From assembly GCA_900208305.1 (NCBI GenBank), contig OAPG01000017.1:248001-312000 (forward strand): a DNA stretch of 64,000 nucleotides, read 5' to 3'. The notes below the pieces were generated by a model, which did no database searches, was not told the origin of the DNA, and was given only the letters and a program-made list of their open reading frames with translations. A program made the translations under genes and the position numbers. Below are positions 1-8,935 of this stretch, in pieces (position 1 is the first letter of the stretch; every line of letters begins with the position of its first letter). The DNA comes from Melanopsichium pennsylvanicum (taxonomy: Eukaryota > Basidiomycota > Ustilaginomycetes > Ustilaginales).

Positions 1-2255
1 CGTCCTCCTCTTCTGCTGCAGATGCCAGGCGCAAGGCTGAGATAGAAAGCAAAAAGGCAAAGCTGGCCGAAATTCGTCGTCAACGCGAAGAACGACAACA
101 ACGACTTCTTAAGACCGCCTCTTCCGCCCTTGATTCTTCCTCCAACCCTACCTCATCAAGGAAAGATCTCGATGACCTTGTCAACTCCTTGATCACGGGT
201 CAGAGCCCCAGCTCGAGAAGCCCTCATACGAGTGTTGCCGGTGATGTTGCTAGTCCCAGAAAGAGTCTGATCAGGGCAGGAAGTTCGATCGATCCACCAA
301 GCAGCGAGTTTGGGGGTAGCGAGTCGGAAATTCCCCCTTCAACACCTGGTGGCGCTACTGCACCGAGTACGACCGCTATAGGCGATGAATCGAATGTGGT
401 TGCGAGAGAGGCGGTGCTGGTAGATGTGGAAAAGGAACTCTTCGAACTGCCGCAAAAGCAGCGCGTGTTCTATACAAAGGAGGTACAAACCGCTTCCATC
501 GGCCACGATGATCAAGACGACTATGCGCACACTCGCAACTTTGGCATCGTCCCCTCGGGAGGCGTAGTTGCGGAAGCCAGAGTCACCAAGGAAACGGAAG
601 AATCTCTTAGAACCAAACTTTTGGCAGAAATCGAAGCGGACCGCATCACTCGAGCCGAAGAAGATCGACTCGAACGCGAGATCGCCACGCAGCTCCGCGA
701 ACTCACCGAATCGGAACGAATCGCCATCTACTCTGCACAGGACTTCAGCGATTTCGTCGAACACAGCACCAAAGTCCTCGAACGTGCCTTGACAGATACA
801 TACGACTACATGAAGGATTACCGTATCGACGGTTCGGATGCAATGGATAGTAGCTCAGGCTCACAATTGAGAATGGTACGAAGGTTTGGTGTTGGAGATA
901 AGATGTTTGCGAATCGAAGTGTGACGGCGATGGACTGGAGTACGAAACACCCCGAGTTGGTGGTGGTGGCTTACAACAGAAACGATCAGGATGAAGATAG
1001 TGCTGATGGCCTGGTGGCTGTATGGAATATGCACCTTGGGGAAAGGCCAGAGTTTGTGTTTCATGCACAGACAGATGTACTTTCGGTATGCTTCAGCCCG
1101 TTCCATCCCAATCTCATTGTAGGAGGCACCTACTCGGGTCAGATCCTCATCTGGGACACGAGAGCGCGCCAATTGCCCATTCTCAAGACCCCTTTGAGCG
1201 CAGCAGGTCACACCCATCCAGTGTATGGTCTCAAGATCATAGGTAGCGCCAACGCACATAATCTCGTCTCTGCCTCCACAGATGGTACACTTTGTTGGTG
1301 GATGTTGGACATGCTCGCAAAACCGCAAGAGACGCTCGAATTGGTCAACGCGCAACATTCCAAAACAGACGAGGTGGCTGTCACCACGCTAGGACTAGGA
1401 GATCAAGAGACGACGAGCTTCTTGGTAGGCAGTGAAGATGGATGCGTGTATGCTGGTAACAGGTACGACAGAGCTGGGTTGAAGGCAGGTTTGAATATGG
1501 CCGAGGTGTATAAAGCTCACGTAGCTCCGATTACAGGTATCGATTTTCATCCTCTCAACGGCAATGTGGATTTTTCGGATCTTTTTCTCACATCGAGCAT
1601 GGATTGGACTTCAAAATTGTGGCGGTTGAAACCTGCCGCTTCTGCAAATACGACGAATTCCATCACTCCTTCTTCTAGCTCGAGTGACGCAGGTGATTTT
1701 CCGAGGAATACTATCAACGTTTTAAGCTCTACAAAAGGAGGAGGAGCTAATGGGATTGGTGGGGGTGGTGTGGGAGCTATTCTCAACTTTGAAGAATCCA
1801 ACGATTACATTTATGACATTCGTTGGTCGCCTACCCATCCTTCGGTATTTGCACAGGTGGATGGTACGGGTCGATTGGATGTGTACAATCTCAACATTGA
1901 TACAGAACGACCTATCGCTTCTGGCTTTCCTACTACAACTCCAGCTTCCTCTTCTTTCTTGTCGAATTTACAGCAGCAGAACGGGATGGATGCATTCGAG
2001 GGAGGTATGGGGTTTGGGTTTGGAAAGGCATTGAACAAATTGGCTTGGTCCAAGAATGGTAAGAGAATCGCAACGGGTGGAAGCGATGGGGTGGTATATG
2101 TTTACGAGGTGAAGGAAAGTCTGAGTGTGGCTAATGATGATGAATTCAGCGTGTTTCAGAGCGTGGTTGCTAGACTCTTATCTAGCACCTCTTCTAGCAG
2201 TGCAGGTTCGACTAAGATTGTATCTGGAACTACAAGCTCTGGCAGACTAGTGTAA
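1..2255 (+). CDS. Cytoplasmic dynein intermediate chain, 5' end missing
   Basis: Subunit of the cytoplasmic dynein-1 motor that links the heavy chain to light chains and dynactin. The reading frame is open from base 3 to the TAA at 2253-2255, so the start lies outside the window; no in-frame ATG is present in the first 190 bases. The first residues visible are a charged helix (ARRKAEIESKKAKLAEIRRQ), typical of the N-terminal dynactin-binding coiled coil. The segment YTKEVQTA at about base 470 resembles the LC8-binding TQT motif. RELTESERIAIY followed by VLERAL matches the Roadblock-binding stretch. WD40 repeats fill the C-terminal part (for example LVAVWNMHL and GQILIWDTRA). A Gly/Ser-rich insert interrupts the later repeats. 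It converges with homoserine kinase. Confidence 0.93.
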   Translation, partial: SSSSAADARRKAEIESKKAKLAEIRRQREERQQRLLKTASSALDSSSNPTSSRKDLDDLVNSLITGQSPSSRSPHTSVAGDVASPRKSLIRAGSSIDPPSSEFGGSESEIPPSTPGGATAPSTTAIGDESNVVAREAVLVDVEKELFELPQKQRVFYTKEVQTASIGHDDQDDYAHTRNFGIVPSGGVVAEARVTKETEESLRTKLLAEIEADRITRAEEDRLEREIATQLRELTESERIAIYSAQDFSDFVEHSTKVLERALTDTYDYMKDYRIDGSDAMDSSSGSQLRMVRRFGVGDKMFANRSVTAMDWSTKHPELVVVAYNRNDQDEDSADGLVAVWNMHLGERPEFVFHAQTDVLSVCFSPFHPNLIVGGTYSGQILIWDTRARQLPILKTPLSAAGHTHPVYGLKIIGSANAHNLVSASTDGTLCWWMLDMLAKPQETLELVNAQHSKTDEVAVTTLGLGDQETTSFLVGSEDGCVYAGNRYDRAGLKAGLNMAEVYKAHVAPITGIDFHPLNGNVDFSDLFLTSSMDWTSKLWRLKPAASANTTNSITPSSSSSDAGDFPRNTINVLSSTKGGGANGIGGGGVGAILNFEESNDYIYDIRWSPTHPSVFAQVDGTGRLDVYNLNIDTERPIASGFPTTTPASSSFLSNLQQQNGMDAFEGGMGFGFGKALNKLAWSKNGKRIATGGSDGVVYVYEVKESLSVANDDEFSVFQSVVARLLSSTSSSSAGSTKIVSGTTSSGRLV

Positions 2256-2632
2256 AAGACACGGAAAAAAATCAAAAATCAAAAATCAAAAAAAATCAAA
2301 TCCTTTGTGTGCTACCAGCTTTTGTTGAGCTCTTAATCGAACAACGAATGAAAAGGTCCATTTTTAAAGTTACCGAAATATTTGTGTTTACTTGTGCTTG
2401 TGCGTGTGTGTAATGATACAAACTTAAGTGAATCGATTCTAAGGCTGAATCAATTGTGCCCTCAACACAGCATAGAATGTGTGTATGTGCTCCTTTTTTC
2501 TTCTTCTTTGATTTGACCCAAATCCATGGTGGATCTTTTTTTTTTTTTCTTGGAATTTTCCCAATATCTTTCCAACCGCTACACTTTTACAACTAGCAAA
2601 CCAAATCCTCCCCCTCCTTTTTTCGTTTTCTT

Positions 2633-2674
<42 letters not shown>

Positions 2675-2719
2675 GTGGGGCTTTTAACAACCTAATTTTC
2701 TAGCTACTTACTCTGTATT
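2256..2719. other. Intergenic, between convergent dynein IC and THR1
   Basis: This holds the 3' ends of two convergent genes. An A-rich stretch with repeated AAAATC units follows the dynein stop at about 2265-2300. A 39-base T run lies at 2635-2673. No gene is seen. Confidence 0.8.
2635..2673. repeat. 39-nt T homopolymer (A39 on the THR1 transcript strand)
   Basis: An uninterrupted run of 39 T on the plus strand is preceded by further T-rich sequence. On the minus strand it is A39, beginning 47 nt downstream of the THR1 stop codon, so a genome-encoded poly(A) would lie in the 3' UTR of that mRNA if the transcript extends that far. Homopolymer length may be imprecise in the assembly. Confidence 0.9.
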
Positions 2720-3784
2720 TTACTGTTGAAAAACCTGTGCACCTTGCTCTGTAACTTGCAAAAACTTTACATCGCATTTCTGAATACCATTTTTCCTAAA
2801 AGTTTGCACGATTTCTTGAGAAATGGCAATTTCATTCTCAGTTGCAAGAGCCAAAATGGTTGGACCTGCACCACTTAAACAGATACCCAACAGACCTGGA
2901 TGAGTTTTTGGTGTAACACTTGCCAGTACAAGTGGTAAACCTGGAATCAAATGTTTCCTGTAGGGTTGATGTACCTTATCCTGCATAGCTTGATAAATTA
3001 GGAATGAATCTGGTGGAGATCGAGTTAGTGCTGTTGTGAGAACAGCTAGACGTTGAAGGTTAAAGATAAGATCCTTTTTTGTGTAATGATTGGGAAGAAC
3101 GGATCGAGCTTTTGCTGTGGAAACTTGAAAATCCGGAATGATAGCGATGACTTTGATTTGGCATGACCAACCGAAACGAATATAATGACCAATATTGTTC
3201 GGAGGAGAGTTAGGGGATGGACCCCATTCTTCGGATGCATTGGGTGGATATTCTGGAATCACCTCAGAAAGCGGAACGTCACGACGTTCCTCATCTTGAG
3301 GTGAAAGTTCAAGAAGGTAAGATCCAACAAATCCACCCATGAGTGCTGCTGTCACATTATCCGGATGACGTTCAATCATGAGTGCATGATCCAATAATCT
3401 ATCCTTACTTAACTTGAGTTGACCCAATTCATTTCCCAATAAAAGACCAGCAACAACTGCTGCACCAGAAGAACCCAAACCTCTTCCAAAAGGTATTTCA
3501 TTATGCACCTTAATCTGCACTCCCTTTGGAAACGACGAATGACCATTAGATCGAAGAACATACAACGCTGTACGAGTTGTAAGATTCTTGTACGCATCCA
3601 AAGGGGCTTCTTCCGCTCCAAGACCAGTGTACGCCAGAGTAGGTACAATGTTAGTCTCATCACTTGCATCCACGCTTACATCGAGCGTGAGATAGAGCGA
3701 AAGCGAGAGACCGACCACATCGAATCCGGGACCAATGTTAGAGCTGGTGCAAGGCACCTTGATGGTGAATTTTCGAGATGACAT
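2720..3784 (-). CDS. THR1: Homoserine kinase
   Basis: Phosphorylates L-homoserine with ATP, the first threonine-specific step after homoserine. It is a single exon of 354 aa; yeast Thr1 is 357 aa. The ATG at 3784 was chosen because it gives the conserved start MSSRKFTIKVPCTSSNIGPG, and the in-frame sequence upstream has no family match. GHMP-kinase signatures are visible: the N-terminal VPCTSSNIGPGFD, the ATP-binding loop PFGRGLGSSGAA at residues 98-108, and the C-terminal CLSGAGPTILAL loop. A TGAGTCA site about 250 bp upstream suggests amino-acid cross-pathway control. It converges with the dynein gene. The family assignment is secure; regulation is inferred. Confidence 0.95.
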   Translation of the reverse strand: MSSRKFTIKVPCTSSNIGPGFDVVGLSLSLYLTLDVSVDASDETNIVPTLAYTGLGAEEAPLDAYKNLTTRTALYVLRSNGHSSFPKGVQIKVHNEIPFGRGLGSSGAAVVAGLLLGNELGQLKLSKDRLLDHALMIERHPDNVTAALMGGFVGSYLLELSPQDEERRDVPLSEVIPEYPPNASEEWGPSPNSPPNNIGHYIRFGWSCQIKVIAIIPDFQVSTAKARSVLPNHYTKKDLIFNLQRLAVLTTALTRSPPDSFLIYQAMQDKVHQPYRKHLIPGLPLVLASVTPKTHPGLLGICLSGAGPTILALATENEIAISQEIVQTFRKNGIQKCDVKFLQVTEQGAQVFQQ

Positions 3785-4330
3785 TTTTTTTTTCCACCTG
3801 ATGTTATCGTGAGAGAGAGGTAAAAGAAGAGAAGAGTGTGTCCGGTGGTGGTGTTCCCAAAATCTTGTAACAAAGAGCAAAAAGAAAGAAAGAAATCATG
3901 ATGAAAGGCGTGTGTGGGAAATTGAGCATGGTAACAAACTCAAACAATCGTCCGTGCATTATTATTTTCCATGTTTGTTGACGCTTTCTTCCAAAATTTT
4001 GGCTGTCAACCAGCCAGCTACAGTGGTGAGTTGAGTGTGAGTCACTCGAAGCACAACACACACATTCCTTTTCCCGATCGCGTCCTCATCACCGATGTAA
4101 AAAGCAAACACAGTTAAATTCTGCTTCCCTAAGGTCTGCTTCCCTGTTCCTTATTTGATCGTACCATATCGATGCTCACTTAGCAACTCACACATTTGAG
4201 TTCTATGGCATTCGACAAAAGACAGAAAAGAAGGGATCTAATGCATTAAAATCTTATCAGGAACAAAGGTTTTACCGTGTCAAAAAGCAGCCCCCATATT
4301 ATAGAGTTGTAGGCAGCCAAGAAACGAGGT
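3785..4330. other. Intergenic, THR1 promoter region
   Basis: Upstream region of THR1 and downstream region of the BAG-domain gene. It contains a Gcn4-type site at 4038-4044. No coding sequence is recognised. Confidence 0.75.
4038..4044. promoter_or_regulatory. Gcn4/Cpc1-type site (TGAGTCA) upstream of THR1
   Basis: GTGAGTCAC fits the Gcn4 consensus RTGASTCAY and lies about 254 bp upstream of the THR1 start. The same 7-mer stands about 195 bp upstream of the tryptophan synthase start at 52829-52835. It also occurs by chance elsewhere, for example at 31011, so function is inferred. Confidence 0.5.
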
Positions 4331-5284
4331 CTATGCATTCTTGTACTTGGACCAAGCAGCATCCAAACGATCCAAATGACCTTGAACTTCCTTGACTGCG
4401 ATCTTCCTAGCCTGTCTGGTGGTATCGCTATTCACATTCACTCCATCCAGCGTCAGCAGTTGTCTCAACAGTAGCTCCGACAACTTCCTATGTGCATCTG
4501 CGATTTGCTCTTGGCTCATTTTTTCGCTTGATCCGTCGTCACCTTTTGATGTCGTCTCTGCTGTTCCGCTTGCTGATGCTCGTACTGTCGTACCATCAGC
4601 GTCTTGGTCCACGCCAAATTCCGCAGAGACTGCTTTTTCAACCTTGACCACTTCTGGGAATAGCTCCTTCCTAGCCGTCTCAAGCGCGTCGGTGATTCTG
4701 TTCATCAAGCCCTGTTCGCTCGTGTCTGCTTCTCTGGCCTTCTTCTCCCTAGCCTTTTGCTCGCCAACACTCAAAGCTCCTACACTCACACCTGTCTTGG
4801 CTCCGGGACGATCCCCCTCTTCTCGACTCCCCACAAGACCAATTCGAGATCCTTCCGTGAGCCCGTACGACGAGAGAGGCAGTCGATCATCGCGCATGAC
4901 AAGACCTCTATAGATGAGTTTGATCTTTTCGTAAGGCAGCGAAGTGATGGAAGCAATCTCGTGCCGCAGGTGGCCCAGAGTGACTGGTTCTGCAGTTCGG
5001 GGAAGTACAATTTGCAATCTGGCGGCAAATGAAGAACAGAAAGCGAAACAAAGGCAAAGTAAAACCAAACAGAGAATGCGGCATGATCGGGTCAGTCAGA
5101 AGAACAATGTAAATTGATGATGGTGGTGATGGGCAGCTGGTGATAATGGAAGAAAAAGAAAAACTTACCTCTCGCGACCCCAAATGACCTCGATTCTGCG
5201 AATGGGTCCATCACTACCTCCAGAGCGGGACGAGCCATGAGGCCCTTGTGCCCATCGATTCCACTGCGACGAGAACCAAGACAT
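4331..5284 (-). CDS. Ubiquitin-like/BAG domain co-chaperone (BAG1-like)
   Basis: Predicted Hsp70 nucleotide-exchange co-chaperone. There are two exons: 5169-5284 (ATG at 5284; 38 codons plus 2 nt) and 4331-5018, giving 267 aa. The intron 5019-5168 starts GTAAGT and ends CCAG, and splicing joins IEVIWGRER to LQIVLPRT without a shift. Residues about 28-90 form a ubiquitin-like fold (KIKLIYRGLVM, LSSYGLTEGSRIGLVG). The C-terminal half is helical. Its ending, with QIADAHRKLSELLLRQLLTL and VQGHLDRLDAAWSKYK, has the spacing of a BAG three-helix bundle. Between them is an acidic/Ser linker. The family call is good; the individual orthologue is not resolved. Confidence 0.85.
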
Positions 5285-6021
5285 GTTCTTCCTCTCGTCT
5301 CGCGATAATTCGGAAAGCTACTGTTTCTGTTAAGTTGATCTTTGATGCTGAAGCCAAGAATGCTTTGTTGTGGTTTCAAGGGTTTCACAAGACCATCGAT
5401 GTTCAGGTCAGGTGCACGATGAAGAATGACGACTTATAGGCGCAGCAAATGGCCTCGTTTGTACGCTGAGCTGCTGGTAATGATCTGACTATAGTGATGT
5501 ATGGGAAGCAACGATGTTGCTGAGTTCGACTGGCGTCTGGAATGAGGGTGATGATGGATGTCAGAATGGTAACATGAGCCAAATGTTGAAATTCCAATGT
5601 TGCCGGATTGGACTCCTTCCTTTCTCAAAAGTCACCGCATAGCACATGACAAGCAGATTCAGCAGTCAGCTCCTCCACTTTGCTGGTCACGCTTTCGTGC
5701 TTCCAAAAAAAAAACGCAGAGCAGCAACGGTACAGTGCAGACCCTTGCAAACAGCCAGTGCGTGGGCATACAGAACGTGATCAGATCCGAAAGCTGGCCG
5801 GAATTTGTTTTCGTTTAATATGTTAGACCTCGTCGATCCCGACACTTTCTTTCGTTTCTCGTCGGCTTGACTTCCAACATACCCTACACTGTCAAGAGAT
5901 GTCCTGCACAACTCTTCGCAACTAGATCATGAGGCACAGCATACAGTTGATAGCTTCTAGTGTACAAGTATCGAAGAGATGAAAAATCCGTCGACTTCTG
6001 CTACTATGATGTTAGAGTATG
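5285..6021. other. Intergenic, promoter of the BAG gene
   Basis: About 740 bp between the start of the BAG gene and the 3' end of the THP3-like gene, both on the minus strand. Only short overlapping open frames occur, without recognisable protein features. Confidence 0.7.
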
Positions 6022-7687
6022 TCAGATCTGACCCTTAATATCAACCTTGCGAAACTTGGCAATCGCATCGGTGAGTGGTTGCATAGCTGCCTTGGCATCC
6101 CACTGCCGCTGCTCCACTGGCAAACTTGGCACTTTCTGCTGCTGTTGCTTGTTCTTCTTCTTCTTTCCGTTGGATTGTGGCAATAATGCTGCCAATTCAG
6201 CCGGCGTGGGCTCCATGTAAATGGCTGCACCGTTGGAACTAAGAAACTGGTCTGTTTCGGCCACATCGGCAAACGCGAGTTCTTGTGCGATGAACTTCAA
6301 CGCTATGGACGGTCGGTAACTGCACGAGATCAGAAGGACAGATGAAAATTCAGCCAAAAGGTGGTCGGACCAAGAGAAAAGCAGCAGACGAGCAGAGGCT
6401 TTGACGACTTACCACTTGGACATGATCAGTAGCGCATTGATGCGCTCTCGTTCGACAAAATGGTCCATGATGTAGGCGTTCATGTTTGGTGCATCTGTAT
6501 AGAGCTGGAAAAAGGAATGATAATTGCCCGTCACCAATGCGGCACGAACCTCAAGTGCATGAGATACGGCTGGCTCGTTCTTGTGTTCCTCGGTTAGTTC
6601 GGCCATCAGAGCATTCACATCTGCAGTGTTTTAGATTAACAATGTCAAGTATCTGTCAGTGTACTCTTCCCCCTCCTCCTTTCTCTTGCGAACAATCAGA
6701 ACAAATCAAACGAGTGTTGTGCTCACCTCTTCGGTTCTTTGTATGTAGTAGATAGAGAATCCTGTAAGCCAAAAACTCCATCGCACTACCTCGGATACCA
6801 TGTGCGTACAAGCCTCTCAGTTGACTTTGACACTGATTGTATTCTCCCAAATCTGCCATCTCGAGCGCTATCCTTGCATGGATCTCGTACACTTTTACCG
6901 TAAACTCGTTCTTGATCCTTTGCACCGTCAGATCTTGACGCATGGATTTGAACTGGTCGCAGATGTACGAGTAGTTGTTTTCCGTGCGCCACTTTTTCTT
7001 CAGAAGCTCTAACGTTTGAAAAAGTGTGGAGAGCGGTCGAACGGTCTTCGGATCGGGTGCAGAGGTGAGTCGGAGGTAACTCTTTTCGAGTTTGGTCGAG
7101 GTGCCGACTACGGTATGCTCGTCCCAGTCAATCACGTTGGGGTCGGCCACTTCGATATCTGTGAATCTAGCTACTGGTACCGCTATTGGTGACACGTATT
7201 TGGACTTTGCATTGTGAGCGAGACCGTTCGTGTCTGTCCATCCTTTAGCAGATGCAGGTGAGTGCGAGGCACCTGCTGCACCATTTCCACCAAACCTAGA
7301 AGCAAGACTGGTACTTGCAATGGCAGTCTCTAGCATCTCATCTTCCTGACGTCGGAACTCTTGCTGTTCTCTCTCGAACCTTTTTGCTCTCTTTTCCTTT
7401 CTCTGTTGCTCTTCCAAGTCGGATGCCGACAGCCCCACAGACGATGGTGCAGCACGTTTCTGTTTTAGTAGTGTCTTGCTTGGAAGGGTAGCGGTGGAGG
7501 GACCGGCAAGAGATTTGAGACTAGCATTGGCCCAATCAGTGGTGTGGATAGTGCCATTCTGAAACGATTCAAAGATGAGTTCTCGGAGTTCCTCGGATAC
7601 AGCTTTGCGATTCGAGTCGTTGCACGAGGCAAACGCGCGGTTCGCAAAGTCTTTCAATGATTGTGGCCACTCGGTCGTTGAGGACAT
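6022..7687 (-). CDS. THP3: SAC3/GANP-family protein, THP3/LENG8 type
   Basis: Yeast Thp3 (with Csn12) acts in transcription elongation and mRNA processing; metazoan LENG8 is the related protein. Three exons are inferred: 6727-7687, 6413-6620 and 6022-6319, giving 488 aa. Introns 6621-6726 (GTGAGC..CTGCAG) and 6320-6412 (GTAAGT..GTGCAG) keep the frame. The N-terminal half is low-complexity with a basic helix (KEKRAKRFEREQQEFRRQ). The conserved core begins near KYVSPIAVPVARFTDIEVAD and continues through the SAC3/GANP helical repeat (LEKSYLRLTSAPDPKTVRP, YICDQFKSMRQDLTVQRIKN, FTVKVYEIHARIALE). The third exon carries the winged-helix-like end and a Lys/Gln-rich insert. It is divergent from the DYRK gene, with a retrotransposon between them. 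Confidence 0.85.
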
Positions 7688-8594
7688 GGTGAAACAATAA
7701 ATTCTGCTAGCTGATCTGGTCTGGGTATAGTTGGATTTGTTCTTCAGGAGCTCATTGCTTGATCTGCTGGTGTCGAAATTAGATGCTAGTCGATGCGGTT
7801 TTGGGTGGACGCTGCCGATGCTCTGAGGTAACGCTGCGCAAAATGATGTTTTCTTTGTGTATGCTGATGCAGTAGAGCCGATATTGGCGGTCAGCACGAA
7901 GGCTGCCTCAGCGACGATGATGAGAGGAAAAAGGAGTCGGATCGTTGAGGGCCAGAGATGGATGATTACACAAAATCAGGCGTTGCAGCAATGGCGAAGG
8001 ACAACTTTTGGTATTGCGGAGCCAAGCAAGAAAGTGTCGCCCGAATTCCGAGCAGAAAAGCGAGACACTGTGCAGCATTTGGCAAATTTGATTCTGACAA
8101 TTTTACGACTATCAAATTTAATCTAACAAACCTAGACAACATCCCCAGTGTGCCCACATTGCATCCTCCGTCGTCAATAACTCAAACCTGCAGAGGCGTC
8201 GAAAGCGCATCTGGCACCAACTGCCCCAGCAAGTCTGGCCGAACACAGCCCTTTTGCGTTTGATGCTGTTCAACAAATGACACTGTGATGAAAGAAGTTG
8301 AGATTTCCATAGTCAAGCCTGTGCTGCTTGTATGGTGCGATTGGCAGCTCAGCACAGCATGGCGCAATTAGCGAAAGGAGCGACCATAGAAATCAAATTT
8401 CCCTATACTCTGAAAAAATCACACCCCCCTTGATACAGTCACACGCAGCCGCAACTTTTGGGCTCTCACTTTGAACATCTGAGAAGAAACTAAGTCATCT
8501 AAAGCCTTGGAAAGAGATTGGGATTGTTAGGCAGTGCCGACGCACAATAAGTATTGTATGCAGTGAGCAGTGAATGGAGAGCCGTGGGGTGGTG
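7688..8594. other. Intergenic, THP3-like promoter side
   Basis: About 900 bp between the THP3-like start and the retrotransposon target site. Small open frames overlap on both strands but none has family features. Before the insertion this was continuous with 13578-14908, forming one long divergent promoter region. Confidence 0.7.
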
Positions 8595-8599
8595 CGAAG
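8595..8599. repeat. Target-site duplication CGAAG (left)
   Basis: CGAAG immediately left of the left LTR is repeated immediately right of the right LTR at 13573-13577. A 5-bp duplication is typical of copia integrases. Choosing these edges also makes both LTRs begin AGTTGAAG and end CTTCAACT, a perfect 8-bp terminal inverted repeat. Confidence 0.85.
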
Positions 8600-8935
8600 A
8601 GTTGAAGGTTGTTATTCTTGGTTCTTATTTGCTTGATTTTTCTGACTATTTACATGCTGAATCTTCGGGTTTATATACCTTCGTCGCGGCCCCCAAAATT
8701 CGGCAAAGACAGGGTAATCTTGTCAAGTATCGTTCGCTATACACGTATTACAATATTTCCCTCTTATTAATGTCAGGGGCTCGAACCCCTGACATTCATG
8801 GCTCCCAATAGGGGGCTCGAACCCCTGACATTCATCATCGCCTTCAGTTTCTTCGCTTTGTCCGCATTCAGCTTTATTCGCCTCATGCCTTAATTCATCT
8901 GCCCATCTAATTCGGTCGGCGCAATATCTTCAACT
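8600..8935 (-). repeat. 3' LTR of the copia element (336 bp)
   Basis: Identical to 13237-13572 at an offset of 4,637. It is bounded by AGTTGAAG and CTTCAACT. In element orientation it holds the last codons and stop of pol, two B-box-like palindromic motifs, and a TATA-like GGTATATAAACC about 100 bp before its end. Confidence 0.95.
8769..8825 (-). repeat. Twin palindromic B-box-like motifs in the LTR
   Basis: 8769-8796 is a palindrome with 11-bp arms (AATGTCAGGGG) around CTCGAA. A second, half-matching copy of the GC core is at 8811-8825. Read on the element strand each gives GGGGTTCGAGCCCC, which fits the Pol III B-box/tRNA T-arm consensus GGTTCGANNCC. The same pair recurs in the other LTR at 13406-13462. 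There is no A-box or acceptor stem, so this is not a tRNA gene; whether TFIIIC binds is unknown. Confidence 0.6.

Noticed and set aside
2439..2690. Minus-strand frame with a long poly-Lys run after THR1
   Set aside because: Translation of the T39 homopolymer; no other features.
8554..8811. Short frame inside the left LTR, repeated at 13239-13448
   Set aside because: It is duplicated exactly because it is LTR sequence, and it runs opposite to the element. No family features.
8776..8825. Possible tRNA genes from the TTCGA T-arm-like motifs
   Set aside because: No acceptor stem, D-arm or anticodon arm can be folded around them; they are LTR palindromes.
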